DNA from: Hydrangea macrophylla | Lineage: Eukaryota; Streptophyta; Magnoliopsida; Cornales; Hydrangeaceae | Reading direction: 5' to 3' | Length of the DNA stretch: 64,000 bases | Assembly (NCBI GenBank): GCA_033977485.1 | Contig: CM066987.1 | Coordinates: 90,118,588 to 90,182,587, forward strand | In this document: in pieces, positions 35,098 through 47,028 of the stretch | Layout of the letters: each line of letters starts with the position of its first letter | Position numbering within the stretch: the first letter of the stretch is position 1 | Translations under genes and position numbers: made by a program | The notes under the pieces: model-generated | Told to the model about the DNA's origin: nothing | The model's input: the letters and a program-made list of their open reading frames with translations, nothing else | Databases searched by the model: none

Positions 35098-37707
35098 TGT
35101 GGATATTGCAATTTTCTTTCTTTTTACCCACAGCTTTTCTTTTTAAAATTCTCTTAAATTTTCAAATTCAAAACAAATGAGTCGCCACTTAATTTTTTAA
35201 AGGAAAACTAAGAAACAATTTCAAAAGGGAACTGACCTTTTTGCGAAACCAAAGATTAACTAGGTCCGGGGATTATGGAATAAGAAGGAAAGGAGCCCAT
35301 CGGACTAAAACACCCCTTCTCATCCTATCTCGCGATAGGCCTCTGCTTAACATCCTTTTAATCGAATTTATAATCTAAACATGTCCTCAATTAATACATA
35401 TGTAAAAATATATTTTACAAAAGCATGTCTAAAGGGTGCAAGATTGCAAGTGATAAAATATCATTCAAAAATCACATAATCCAAGTAGCAAGTGATATGA
35501 TATGCAATAGGGAACAAGAGAACTTACCCGAGATCCAGCCGCGATATTAAACATGCAATGCAAACAAATAAAAGAAAATCCTAAAAAAGAGTCTCTAATC
35601 ACATGTATTCACATAAGGCAAGAACTTAATTTTAATGTGTCGCGCATGAAGTCATAAAATCGATAAAATCGAAGAACAGTTAAGCTAAGGGAGAGTCGAA
35701 AAGTCATACCTCGTCAGCGCTACAAAACAAGGGTTAGTCCCCATGATATACAGCATAAGAAAATTGAATAATGATCTCAGGCCTCTAACCTAAATCTATA
35801 GAATGTAATTAACCTAAAGCAAAAGAATCCTAATCATGAATGTCGAGCCACACGAATGAATGTAAACATAAACAAGAAGAGGTCATGGAATACTTATTGT
35901 TCTAGGTCACTTAAACTTTAAATTCAAGCTTAACCAATCGTTATTGAAACATGGTTTGAACCTTAACTCATGAAAATGTCATCTAAGCCATTATTTATGA
36001 GATTGATCAAAATTATTGTAGAATTCTGGAAATTGCTGAGAGTAGATCAGAACTTTAAAGAAATAGAAAGCATGGTTCCCATGGTTTGATCTTGGTGAAG
36101 TTTGGACACAAGATGCCTCTGTGTGTCTAGTTTTTAATCCAAAAAAGAAATCAAAGTTTCAACGGTTAGATCTCCGGGGATTGGACAAAAACCAGACATC
36201 ACTCAGGATTTTACAACCTTCCGTCCAGAGTTCTTGCATGATTTTCTAAAAATAGCAAAAAAATCAAAAATCTTTGTCCTTTTTAGGGTAGCTTCCTAAC
36301 ACATTAATCTACTTAGAAAAATTTATTTTGGGTCTCAAATGCTTGATTAAGGTTCTGATTTTCTTATTTCGAAAGAGTATTACTGTTCTGAAATTCTGGA
36401 CAGATTATGGTTGTTCCACAAAACTCTTGATTAAACCACCCAAAGCATAAAACTACCTTAAAACAAAAATTACAGTGGTAGAACTTTGAGTTATAAATAC
36501 TTTCCCGTTGGTTTCATTCCATTCTAATGGATTGATGTTTGGATAAAAATCTAAAATTTAAAACAGATTGTGAACTCACTGCTCATTGGGTTAACTTACT
36601 ACATTCCTATTAACTTTAGACAAGTAAGCCATGGAATTAGGCTTGTCTAAAGCTAATTCTCCTACCTTTTGGTGGTCATTGGAGACTAAATATACTTATG
36701 TTTGTAAATTTCAAAGAAATATAGAAGAACTTTATGAAACTTAATCATAACAAACCTCAAACCATGAAGATAGGTTTAAGTCCATTATGCTAAATATTCT
36801 AATATCAACCTTAGTCCTTTTTTGAATCACAAGATTACAAGGAGATTTAGGGATTTTAAACCAAGAGATTCAAGTAAGACATTGAAAGTCTTATGAATCC
36901 ATGGGATGAACACAAAAATGAGAAAAAGGAAACTAAAGAAACTCAATGCATACCATAATTAAATTTAGACAAAGACTAATTATGCTAGAGTTTACCTCCA
37001 AAGTATCCTCAACTTGGTGATTTTGGAGGACTTCCATAGACTAATCAAGCTCTACTACACTAATTCACACAACTCTTTCTTTAAACTATTCTAAACTCAC
37101 TCCTAATTATGAAGATTAAGGCAAGAAGAACACTTATATAACCTCTAGATTCAAAGAAAAATCTCTCCTTTTTTTTTTTTGCAAGTGAATATTCATCCTC
37201 TATTTATAGACAATTTTAAAGGGGTATTTCAGTCATTTCAGGACTAAAAACCCTAATTCAGGCGTCCTTTTTATAGTACAAAATGTGCTGTATACCAGCT
37301 GTTTGTTGTAAAGACGCGGCACTCGCCGGAGATGGAAGCGGCACTCAGTAAATGCCGCATCGGCATTCAGTGAATGCCGGAACGAGATTCACTGAATGCC
37401 GCAGACAACTCCAGGGACTGCCATTTTTTTTAAAAAAATTCATTATTTTTGCGGCACTTGATGAAATTCACGACAATCACCGGATGAACTGCCGCAACGG
37501 CATCCCGTGACTGCCGCGGAAAGGCTTGAGTGCCGTTCTGCTTATTCTTTTCCTTTTCCTTTTTTTTTTCTTTTTGTTTTGGGATGGGGAATCTTTCGAA
37601 GAGCTTGAATCATCTTTGGAAGTCCTAGATAAGTTCGGACATTGTCATCATCAGATATGGAGGTAGCACTCTCCTTAATTTGACGTTTGGTTAAAATCGT
37701 GTCTACA
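35098..37707 (-). repeat. Tat-B 5' LTR
   Basis: 2610 bp, TGTGGATATTGC to GTGTCTACA. Contains the segment 36260-36640 missing from the other LTR. The GGCAYTC palindrome cluster is at 37315-37530. CTACC at 37708-37712 is the right TSD. Confidence 0.92.
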
Positions 37708-38541
37708 CTACCCTTATCTCAAAAATATATTTCGAGCTCCATGTTATTCTCCCTATGTTAAGATTATAGATATCCTTTAATTAAATATAATTACTAACAA
37801 TCACATTTAATTAATCTCTTAAAATTCCTTGAGATCCTCTGCTTAACTTATCTTATATGTCGGATACAAAAGCCACCTGCAGGGTTTGACATAATCAAAA
37901 CTTATAAGCTTTCTCAAGGGGATATCATCAATCCCAAAATTGAGACATGGATTCCATCATTAATTAATATCCACCACACAATTAATATTGTCACCCAATC
38001 CAATGAGATATTGATCCATTTAAGGATCTCACCCTTTTACCTTTTAGGGATCAAAGTGTAAATATCAAATGTACATGTCTATAAATTAACTTAGGATTTA
38101 TAGCATAAGCACTCATAATAGTCATGAGGTATTAATTATCTTACAAGCCAGTATAAAGATAATTACCCCAAGTCGGTCCCGTTTAATACACAAAGTGTAC
38201 CAGCATATTGAGTTGAAACTATACCATTTTCCGTAGTCAAGACAAACCTACTACAACACCATGCTACAGTCCTACCGATGGTGTGTCCAATCCATCTAAA
38301 ACTGTAAACCAAAATCTTACATTCTATAAGATCCGTTGGTCTGATCTTCCTTGTGTAAGCCAAACCCTACACACCAAACCACCTACTATGTAGAATGAAA
38401 GACACACATGCATAATATTAAATAAACAATATAATACAAATATTTCCCACACAGATTCTCATAAAAATGGATTAACTAATTTTATTAAATGAATAATAAA
38501 TCAACTACATAAAGCATGGCTTTTAGTATATATCCCTAACA
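37708..38541 (-). repeat. copia-1 5' LTR, second part
   Basis: Continues the LTR interrupted at 20920 and ends TATCCCTAACA. It matches 14032-14871. ATAGT follows as the TSD of copia-1 and viral coding sequence resumes. Confidence 0.93.
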
Positions 38542-38546
38542 ATAGT

Positions 38547-39278
38547 ATTAAAGAAACAAGGGTTTGTTGGAAATGTGGTAAGGTAGGGCATTTGGCTAAC
38601 AAATGTACTACTAAAAAGAAATTAGCAGAGTTACAAATTGATGAAGGCCTAAGGGCACAACTCTGTAAAATTCTATTAAATACTTCTCCAGAAATATTTG
38701 AAGAAGAGGGCCTTCCCAGTGAAGAAGAAGATGATGGCTTTATTCCCAAAATGAAGAGCAACCATCTTGTTCTAATGGATGTCCTGATGCTGATTATTGG
38801 AAGGCTATTGCTACTATGAATGGTCTTACTATTAATGTTCTTACTGCAGAACATTGTGATATGTTAAACATAATTGACAAAATTACTGATCCTAAACTTA
38901 AGGTAAAAGTAATTCAATAATGCATTAATCATAATAAGAAAGACATTCCTAAGAAAAATACGTATAAAATTCCTCAATACAGTATTCAGGAAGTCTTTAA
39001 TAGAATGGAAAAAGTTGAAAAACCCATTACTATTCATGATTTAAAACATGAAATCAATTTGGTTAAATCTGACATAAAAGATCTCCAAATTGCTTTTTTC
39101 TAAAATGGAAGAAAAAATTGATAATATTAATATTTCAAGTTCTATTAATATTCCAAGTTCTTCCATAACTATAGGTGACGATATTCCCTAATATTGAGGA
39201 AACACCTATAGATCTATTAGGAGACCAATATTTGCATCTTCTGAACAAAATTACTTTTCAAAAATAGCATATAAAAAT
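38547..39278 (+). pseudogene. Viral coat protein C-terminus with CCHC knuckle
   Basis: The viral coat protein resumes after copia-1. The knuckle CWKCGKVGHLANKC (C-X2-C-X4-H-X4-C) is at 38565-38606, followed by an acidic tail (EEEGLPSEEEDD) at 38700-38735. Frames are broken again near 38740-38760 and 38918. 39000-39180 is Lys/Ile/Asn-rich linker towards the protease. In the family this knuckle binds the genome during packaging. Confidence 0.78.
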
Positions 39279-39378
39279 TAACTTGGTTATCCATGAAGAA
39301 TATACCATAAGTAATGCTATTGCTTTAGTTGATAGTGGAGCAGATTTAAATTGCATTCAAGAAGGCATAGTTCCTACT
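39279..39378 (+). pseudogene. Viral aspartic protease, 5' part
   Basis: Contains ALVDSGADLNCIQEG with the catalytic DSGA at 39331-39342. It is cut by copia-2 at 39378, whose TSD is CTACT/ATACT. The rest of the domain is at 44100-44351. Confidence 0.82.
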
Positions 39379-39652
39379 TGAGAAATTCTAAAATATTTGA
39401 TAAAGAAAAGCCTTATTTTCCATTGATAAATATGTGCAATATATAGCTACAATAATATAGGGAAAGTAGAGAAATAAGGCAAGCTAGAAATCAGCTTTGT
39501 ATAGTTGACTGGGCTCTTGATTTCCCGATTTCCCTTGATTGTGTGATGAGTTATTGAAGACAATAATGGCCTCTTGATTTTCTTGATTAGTTCCAAATTT
39601 TCATCCAAGGCATGCTCCATTTGAACCTTCATTTGAATTTCTTTCCTTATCA
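39379..39652 (-). repeat. copia-2 3' LTR
   Basis: 274 bp, TGAGAAATTC to CCTTATCA. Differs from 43819-44094 at roughly 15 positions and small indels. Confidence 0.94.
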
Positions 39653-39774
39653 TGCCCCCTCAAGTTGGAGGGGGAATGACAATGGACACCCAACTTACTT
39701 TGAAGGAGTGTGAAGGCACCTTTAGGTAGAGGTTTTGTAAGGATATCAGCTGGTTGGGAGGAAGAGGAGATATA

Positions 39775-41182
39775 TCAAGTGATGAGAGTTCCCATTGCCA
39801 CTTTCTCACAAACAAATTGGTAATCAAGTTCGATGTGTTTCGAACGAACATGAAACATCGGATTTACTGACATATGGAGAGCACTAAGGTTATCACAAAA
39901 TAGTTGAGGAGATTTGGAGAGTGGGATACCAATATCTCGGAGCAAGAAAGTGAGCCAATTAATTTCAGCGGTGGCGGATGCCATAAAGCGGTACTCAGCT
40001 TCGAAACTGGAGCAAGCTACTGTAGACTGCTTCTTGAAACTCCAAGAAACACAGTCTGCACCAACAAAGATACAAAAACTGGAAGTACTACGTCTGTAGT
40101 AGGGCAACCAGCCCAATCTGCATCACAAAAGCCATAAAGAGACAAAGAGCCGTTGGAGAGAAAATGAATACCAAAGTCTTGTGGCCCTTTGAGGTATCGA
40201 AGGATATGCTTTACTGCTTTTAAGTGGATTATGGTAGGATTATTAAAGTGCTAGCAAACCCGATTAACATCATAAATGATATCAGGTCGAGTGAACGTGA
40301 GATATTAGAGTGCCCCAACAATGATACGATAGGAAGAGGAATCAACAGGATCATGATCTGATGATAAGACTTTTTCTTTGAGACTCATAGGTGTAGCATT
40401 AGAGGTGCTTTCAAGCATCCGAGTACAAGTGAGAAGGTCTTGAGTGTATTTAGCTTGAGAGAGAAAGACTCCACCCTGAAAAGGCTTAATGGCTATACCG
40501 AGAAAGTAGTGAAGAGGTCCCAAATCTTTGACAGCAAACTCGTACCCAAATTGTTGAATGAGATCATTGCTGAAGCTATAGTTGTTTCCAGCCACCAAGA
40601 TATCATCAACGTAAAGAAGGAGCAATGTAATGATATTGTTTGTGTGTAGAACAAAAAGAGAGGAATCTGCCTTACTACAATAGAACCCGAGATGAAGAAG
40701 AAATTGTGACAGTCGATCGAACCATGCACGGGGAGCCTGCTTAAGCCCGTAAAGTGACTTCTTCAAGAGACACACATGATCAGAAAGGTGTGAGTCCACG
40801 AATCCAGGTGGTTGCTCCATATACACTGTTTCTTTGAGATGGCCATGTAAGAAGGCATTTTTGATGTCCAACTGTCGTGTGCACCAACTGAAAGAAAGAG
40901 AAATAGAGATGACAAGTTGAATTGTTGTGGGTTTAACAACTGGGCTGAAAGTCTCATCGTAGTCGAGTCCAGAAATTTGAGTAAAACGCTTTGCAACGAG
41001 TCGGGCTTTAAATCGCTCAATGGTTCCATCTTCCTTGTACTTGAGCCGAAAGACCCATTTTGACCCAAAATATTAGTGTTGGCAGGGCGAGGAACAAGTA
41101 TCCACGTATTATTTGCATGGAGTACATCTAGTTCTTCATGCATGGCACCAATCCATCTTGAGTCTTTAAGAGCAGTCTTCAA
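39775..41182 (-). pseudogene. copia-2 reverse transcriptase and RNase H
   Basis: The RT opening WIGAMHEELDVLHANNTW is at 41150-41090, then a frameshift. The main block 40871-40305 has [39 protein letters not shown] and the active-site [10 protein letters not shown]. RNase H at 40116-39775 includes SSFEAEYRFMASATAEI, FCDNLSALHM and RSKHIELDYQF. At least two frame changes separate blocks. The catalytic YVDD is intact. Confidence 0.93.
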
Positions 41183-41379
41183 GGTTTATGGTTCTGTAGG
41201 AATATCTTCATGTACAAAAAGAGCTGCGTTGGTTTTATTAAGAGGACACACGTAGTCACGCAGGTATGCTGGAGGATGGCGATCTCAAATGGGACGCTTA
41301 TCTTGATGGGCAATCGAATCGGTATTATGAGTGGAGGTGGGATCTGAGGGAGGCAAGTTATGGTCGCCTAAGTCCTCCA

Positions 41380-42855
41380 TTAACAATTCTTCATGATCAG
41401 AATCAGTGTGTTGACTGTGAGGTGATAGAGGTAAGTTTTCCTCTTCAATTTCTTGGCTTGACTCTCCATCAACATTTCGGTGGAATTTTCACAAATAACT
41501 TTATTGTCATCTTCAGTAAGTGCCTGTTCTTGACCTGAACCAAAAGGAAAATCACAACAATCTGAATTGTTAGCATTAAAAATAGGGGATTTTTCCTCAT
41601 TTTGTTTGGTCAATGATCCCATTTTTGGAGTACGATTATTCAATGAATCTGACTGCATTGTGGTCTTCTCAAACCATTCATCTAGTAAAGGAAATTCGGA
41701 CGCCACGAGTGGAGAATTGAGGGACTCTTTTTCCACTGCCTTGTATGGAAAGAATTCTTCATCAAACACTACGTGGCGAGAGATGTATACTCTTTTCATC
41801 TTTGGTTCTAAACATCGATAGCCCTTATGAAGCTGACTATAACCTAAGAAGACACATGGGTATGTCTTCTTTGTGAACTTGGTACCACCATGATGTCTTA
41901 GAGAAGGGAAGCATCAGCACCCTAGCACTCGCAAGCTATTATAGTTTGGATGCCGTTTGTAAAGCTTGTGATAAGGACTCTCATTTTTTAAAGATGATGA
42001 TGGCAATCTATTAATCAAGTAGATAGCCGTAAGAAACACTTCAACCCAAAGGGACAAGGGTAAATTTGTATGAAAGAGCATGGTCAAACCTATTTCAACA
42101 ACATGCCTATGCTTTCTTTTCGCAATGCCATTTTGCTCAGGTGTACTTGGACATGAGATTTGTAACTGAATTCCATTCTTGTTAATAAGGTCAAGAAAGG
42201 GGTTTGAACTAAACTCACCGCCACCATCATATTGGAAAATTTTGATTCGATGATCAAATTGATTTCAATAAGTTTTTGAAACTTTTGAAAGCATCCAAGG
42301 AAATTTAACTTTCTGCTTAAAGGATAAAGCCATGTAAATCTAGAATAATCATCTACAAATATTACATAATAGTGAAATCTTTGATTCGAAATAATAGGGG
42401 CAGGTCCCCAAAGGTCACAATGAATCTTCAAGAGGCAACTTAGAAATTTTATTTGAAGAATTAAAAGGTAGCTTATAACTCTTCCCCAATTGACAACTAA
42501 CACATACAGATGGTGTAGTAATTCATTTAGAGACATCAATGACTTTCTTTTCCTTCAACAAAGACAAAATCTTTTGATTAGGATGGCCAACCCGCTAGTG
42601 CCAGATAGAAGAAGAGCCATTTTTCCTTATTGCACTGAAAGCCTCCTGAAATCGTTCATCCAAAGCATAGAGCTGCCCTCTCTTAGTTCCCCTTGCTAAC
42701 ATTTTCTGTTTTTGATCCTTGATAACAAAGCCAGAAGAGGTATGGTAGCAAGTGCTTGAGAGCCATGGTAGTAAGTGCTTGAGGAAGCTCTTCGGATTGG
42801 TATGAATAATCAAATCAATACCAGCAATTGATAGCAAGATGGTTTGATCTCCCAC
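41380..42855 (-). pseudogene. copia-2 integrase region
   Basis: GAG-pre-integrase at 42855-42595 (KRGQLYALDERFQEAFSAI ... SSIWH), core at 42440-42240 (IHCDLWGPAPI with first Asp, YYVIFVDDYSRFTWLYPL), then out-of-frame remnants with the second Asp and EYSFFLSK-like tail, and the C-terminal MKRVYISRHVVFDEEFFPY at 41799. Several stops and shifts. The protease that should lie between the zinc knuckle and the pre-integrase is not visible and is probably deleted. Confidence 0.87.
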
Positions 42856-43765
42856 AAATCTGACATATGACTTTACAATTGCTGTTATTGGAGTTTTACC
42901 GTTGTTGAGTTTGCTCTTGCCTCTGCTGGTTCGTTGTTTGAGTCATATGTCTCTGATTGTTGTTATTGCCTTGAGAGTTTTGTCCCTCATTTTGAGTGCT
43001 ATATCGTCTAGCTGGAGTAAAGCCTCGACCTCTTGAATTGAAGCCACCTCTTCCCCCTCGATTGTTTTGGCCATGACCACGCTGCCCAAAAAATGCTTGA
43101 GCGTGTTCAAGGTACACTTTCTCTTCTTCTCGCTGTGCAACAATGGTTTGCTCATGTCCTTGAAGCGCAAGAACAAGCTGATTGAAGCTTGGGTATGGAG
43201 GTTTCATAATCATGCCAAGGCGAAAACTCTCATACTTCTGTCCCAAGCTGCGAGCAAACTAAAAAACCTTGTCTAAATCAGAGACAGGTTTCTTGATGGC
43301 TGCAAGATTGTCACAGATAGACTTGAACTCCTTTAAGTATCCATCAAGAGATCGTGAACCCTTTTTGATGGTCACGAGCATATTTTTCAACAACCCTTCC
43401 TTCTCAACTATGATGGGAAGGAGTTGTTCTTCAAGTGACGTCCAGATATGGTACGCCGTGGTGGATTCAGCTTCAAGGACGGAGCTTTACATCTCTTCTT
43501 TCATGCTGCCAAAAAGCCAAGAGATGATAAGTCCGTCATTGTTGATCCAGGTTACATGAACTAGGTTTGGGCTTTTGTTTCCTTTGTCATCCTCTATTTC
43601 TGCAGTAGGTATTTTACCATCTTGGAGATGATGAACCACACTTAGGTTGTGAGCAAGATGGAGAATCTGGGTTCGTCACATCAGGTAGTTGGTGCTAGTA
43701 TGTTTGATCGAAATTAAACTCGAGCACTGGTGGAAGGATTGAATGGTGAGTTTAGTTTCGTCCAT
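42832..43765 (-). pseudogene. copia-2 gag
   Basis: Start MDETKLTIQSFHQCSS at 43765. Stops lie near 43678, 43490 and 43260. The 43246-42896 part has the Arg/Gly-rich RGGFNSRGRGF stretch. The zinc knuckle CQICGRSNHLAINC is still readable at 42865-42824 but in a shifted frame beyond the stop at 42896. Confidence 0.88.
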
Positions 43766-43818
43766 TTGGTATGAAAAACTTGAGGTGTTAGAGCCTGCAG
43801 GTTGTGGCTCTGATACCA

Positions 43819-44094
43819 TGAGAAATTCTAAAATATTTGATAAAGAGAAGCCTTATTTTCCATTGATAAATCTGTGCAATATATTGCTACAATAACAGAG
43901 GGAAAGTAGAGAAATAAGGCAAGCTAGAAATCAGCTTTGTGTAGTTGATTGGGCTCTTAATTTCCTGATTTCCCTTGATTGTGTGATGAGTTATTTTGAA
44001 GACAATAATGGCCTCTTGATTTTCTTGATTAGTTCCAGATTTTCCTCCAGGACATGCTCCATTTGAATCTTCATTTGAATTTCTTTCCTTATCA
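43819..44094 (-). repeat. copia-2 5' LTR
   Basis: 276 bp, same ends as the left copy. The minus-strand primer site follows directly at 43818. Confidence 0.94.
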
Positions 44095-44099
44095 ATACT

Positions 44100-44351
44100 A
44101 AATATTCTGAAAAAACTATGCAGTTTTTAACATCTGCCATTGGTAGTAGAATGAATATACAGTTCAAATCGTCTGATGTTTTTATCTGTAATAAAGGAGT
44201 TTGTATTCCCTCTACTTTTATACTTGTTAAAGATTTACAGCAACAAGTAATTTTAGGAACTCCTTTCTTAAAACTTCTAATGCCAATCAAAGTTGACCAG
44301 ACTGGTATTTTTTCTACTTACAAGAATGATGATCTGATTTTTACTTTCTGA
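44100..44351 (+). pseudogene. Viral aspartic protease, 3' part
   Basis: Carries the back half of the retropepsin fold (VFICNKGVCIPSTF, VILGTPFLKLLMP) in one frame ending with a stop at 44349. Directly continues the domain cut at 39378. Confidence 0.82.
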
Positions 44352-45143
44352 AGAGAACTAGGAGGCAAGGATTGTCAATGAATTAAATCTTTTAGATTTA
44401 AAAGAAAGACACCATGAATTTTTTCAAGAAGAAGCTAGAATCATGCAAATTGAGCATCAATTAAAGATGCCAAATGTTTCTAGAAAAATTGATATTTTAA
44501 AGCAGGAATTTCAAAATAAAGTTTGCAGTGAGATTCCTAGTGCTTTTTGGACAAGAAAGAAACATATTGTTTCTCTCCCCTATAAGCCTGATTTTGACGA
44601 AAGATCTCAGATTCATACAAAGGCTAGACCAAGCCAAATGAATTCTAAATATTTAGAACTTTGTAAAAAAAAATACAAAGTCTGATTGATAAAAAGCTCA
44701 TAAGAAAAAGTTATTCACCTTGGAGCTGTACAACTTTTTATGTTAATAAAAATACTAAAAAGGAAAGAGGCAAACCCAGATTATTGGTTAATTATAAACC
44801 ACTAAATTATGCCCTACAATGAATTAGATATCCAATTCCTCATAAAAATGATAATTGGATAGGCTTTATAAAGCTTCTATGTTTTCAAAATATGGATATT
44901 GGCAAATTCAGATTAAAGAAAAAGATAGATACAAGACAGCATTCACTATTCCTTTTGGACACTATGAATGGAATGTCATGCCATTTGGATTAAAAAAATG
45001 CTCCATCAGAATTCCAAAACATTATGAATGAAATTTTCACTCCTCTTTTAAAATTTTGCTTGGTTTATACAGATGATATTTTAGTTTTTTCATCATCTAT
45101 AGATCAACATTTTTAACATCTTAAAATTTTACAAGACATCATT
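44352..45143 (+). pseudogene. Viral reverse transcriptase, broken
   Basis: Blocks in order: EIPSAFWTRKKHIVSLPY and DERSQIHTKARP (44520-44630), SYSPWSCTTFYVNK and KPRLLVNYKPLN (44700-44810), KKDRYKTAFT-like DNA near 44920, [11 protein letters not shown] (45020) and the catalytic YTDD at 45066-45077. Frames shift near 44670, 44840-44860, 44990 and 45115, and a TGA replaces a codon at 44819. In the family this enzyme copies pregenomic RNA. This copy is dead. Confidence 0.83.
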
Positions 45144-45144
45144 T

Positions 45145-45538
45145 ATGCACAATGGTCTTGTATTGTCAGCCCAGAAAATGGATCTTTTCAAAACACAAAT
45201 TAGATTTTTGGGTTTTAATATTCATAGAGGGAAAATTATTCCCATTGATAGGAGTATTGAATTTGCTTCTAAATTTCTTGATGAATTAAAGGATAAAACC
45301 CAATTACAAAGATTTTTGAGAAGCCTTAATTATATAGGAAATCATTATGATAAACTTGCCCATGATTGTGCACTACTGCATCAGAGGCTTCAAAAGAATC
45401 CTCTACCATGGACATCTGAATATACTAGAGTAGTTAAGAGGATTAAACTTAGAGTTAGACAATTGTCATTTCTTGGATTAGCTTATCCTTAATGGGACAA
45501 AATTGTTGAAACTGATGCTTCAGATATTGGTTATGTGG
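45145..45538 (+). pseudogene. Viral RT connection and RNase H, 5' part
   Basis: The frame 45145-45492 has LGFNIHRGKIIPIDRS, FLRSLNYIGNHYDKLAHD and LPWTSEYTRVVKRIK, typical of the RT thumb/connection. After a TAA at 45490 the RNase H start TDASDIGY is at 45511-45534. Tat-C interrupts right after TATGTGG at 45538. Confidence 0.82.
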
Positions 45539-45541
45539 TAA

Positions 45542-46156
45542 TGATGCCAAAACCTGGTAAGAGAGATTAAGAAGAGAGATACGGTGACACAATCAATTGT
45601 ATGTGGTTCGGCCTCGTTAACAAGGTGACCTACGTCCACGGGTGCGTCAGTGCGCTTTACTAGCAAATCACCGGCGGGCCTGGTGAGCCAACAATTGGGG
45701 CGGCACTACCAGTAATATCGGCCAGGTGTATGCGTATGAGATGAATGTATATGCTATTCTTTAAGTTAAGAATGCAATCCCCTTTAATGGGGGTGAGTGG
45801 CTCCTTTTATAGGCGTAAGAGACCACCCGCAATAGGTAACTGGTTAGATAAGGAAGCCTAATCTAATTACAAGTTGATGAGCATAAATCATGGGAGGTTC
45901 CCTAAATGGCTTAGGAAACTAATTACACCTTCCATTAGTCTTCTGACTGATTTAGGAAACTGCTGAGCAGCTTGGCTATCAAACGGCACCTCATGGAGAG
46001 CTGCTGCGCCGCATGCCTGGGCTGTGCGAGCATACCGAGCGGTTACACTCAAAAGACCTTAGGATCAGCGGGCCACCAGCTCACTTTCCGGACAATCCGG
46101 GTCCCTTGCTGTTGACGTGGAGACTTGACTGTAGTAGAATATTTCTAGGCATATCA
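45542..46156 (-). repeat. Tat-C 3' LTR
   Basis: 615 bp with TGAT/ATCA-type ends. The part from 45858 on matches 51587-51887. On the minus strand AAAATGGGAGGCAGC at 46157-46171 is the polypurine tract. Confidence 0.88.
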
Positions 46157-46552
46157 GCTGCCTCCCATTTTCGAAGTTGATGTGATGCCCCATCATATGA
46201 AGTTTGAATATTAAGACTACTTCCGAGGAACCGTCCGGTAAGAGGTCGAGACTCTACCCAGGGTGAGACCGGTCATGGTGATTAGCCGGGGTATGGACCG
46301 AGTGGTGGCCCTATGGGCCCGAATCCTACCTGCGCCATGTGTCAGCTTGTGACTGGCCTAGTCAGGATCGAACGATACCAGCGTGGATGTAACCGAACCG
46401 TTTACACGATAACTAAACTATCTCGTCATGCATTTAATGTGCACGCCTTTTGAGGCGACGCTTTGCATGCCTGAGGTGACAACTGTCAGCCACTTTGGGT
46501 GGGAAAGCGTATGAGCTGTTGAATCTGTTTTGATCTAAACCGTCTGTGGTTC

Positions 46553-46561
46553 CTATATAAA
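46553..46561 (+). promoter_or_regulatory. TATA box of the Tat-C antisense gene
   Basis: CTATATAAA in a clean context (GTTCCTATATAAAGGAAC, itself a near palindrome). Transcription would start near 46590, about 440 nt before the proposed start codon; a splice donor GTAAGT at 46677 suggests a leader intron. Confidence 0.6.
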
Positions 46562-47028
46562 GGAACACTTGTTCATTTCTTCAACTCTTTACTGCAAACA
46601 CATACATTCCCGAGCAGTTCTGAGAACAAACATTTACCGGTCAAGATTCCCGAGCCCTTTCTTGCGTTGATTTTTGTAAGTCCCTTTCCTTTCCGAGTTT
46701 CAATTTGTCACTCTTTTCCTTCTCTTTCCCCTTCTCTTTTCTTTTCGTGGTGAGGCTGGAGGGAGTGAACCCGGTAGGCTTTGAACGGGAGTGGGATTTC
46801 TTCCTCCTTAGGTTTTATTTATTTTTAAAGTCAAGTGGAACCTTAGGACAGTTAAACCGAGCGGGTGCCCCCGGAGTAGTCTTGAGAGAGTGCGATCTAG
46901 TGCTAAGTACCATCCACTCTTTGCCTTTTAGGTTAGTGACATTACCCCCTCTGTATACTAGGCTCGGGGTTCCTGACCCATACCTTGGTCGTCACCTTCT
47001 TTCCGGCCCTGTTACCGAAACCTCAAAA

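Larger units (their letters stand above)
20921..37707 (-). mobile_element. Ty3/gypsy Tat/Ogre-like element Tat-B with antisense genes
   Basis: A 16.8-kb element with long LTRs (20921-23221 and 35098-37707), TG...CA ends and a 5-bp TSD (GTACC/CTACC). Minus strand from the right: primer site (35045-35094), gag (33804-32962), RNase H (32876-32499), integrase (32219-31224). Protease and reverse transcriptase are missing between gag and RNase H, so it is a deletion derivative. Between integrase and 3' LTR it carries about 8 kb with a 991-bp tandem duplication, two plus-strand genes and tandem repeats. Size, long LTRs and extra antisense ORFs before the 3' LTR match the Tat lineage (Ogre and relatives). 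Confidence 0.9.
13558..38541 (-). mobile_element. Ty1/copia retrotransposon copia-1, host of Tat-B
   Basis: LTRs with TGTTAGG...CCTAACA ends flank a 5.57-kb internal region (14872-20440) encoding gag, protease, integrase, RT and RNase H on the minus strand. The 5-bp flanks are CTAGT (13553-13557) and ATAGT (38542-38546), a TSD with one change. The 5' LTR (right side) is split by the Ty3/gypsy element Tat-B at 20921-37707. Primer site TGGTATCTGAGC (iMet type) abuts the 5' LTR. Without the nested insert the element is about 8.2 kb. The polyprotein has several stops and frameshifts. It inserted into the coat-protein region of the pararetrovirus. Confidence 0.92.
39379..44094 (-). mobile_element. 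Ty1/copia retrotransposon copia-2
   Basis: 4716 bp with short LTRs of 274 and 276 bp (TGAGAAATTC...CCTTATCA), TSD CTACT (39374-39378) and ATACT (44095-44099), primer site TGGTATCAGAGCCAC directly next to the 5' LTR (43804-43818, a perfect iMet match) and a polypurine tract CTTGAGGGGGCA next to the 3' LTR (39653-39664). Minus strand: gag, integrase, RT, RNase H. Short LTRs and the RT/gag motifs fit the Ale/Retrofit lineage (tentative). It sits in the viral protease. Confidence 0.93.
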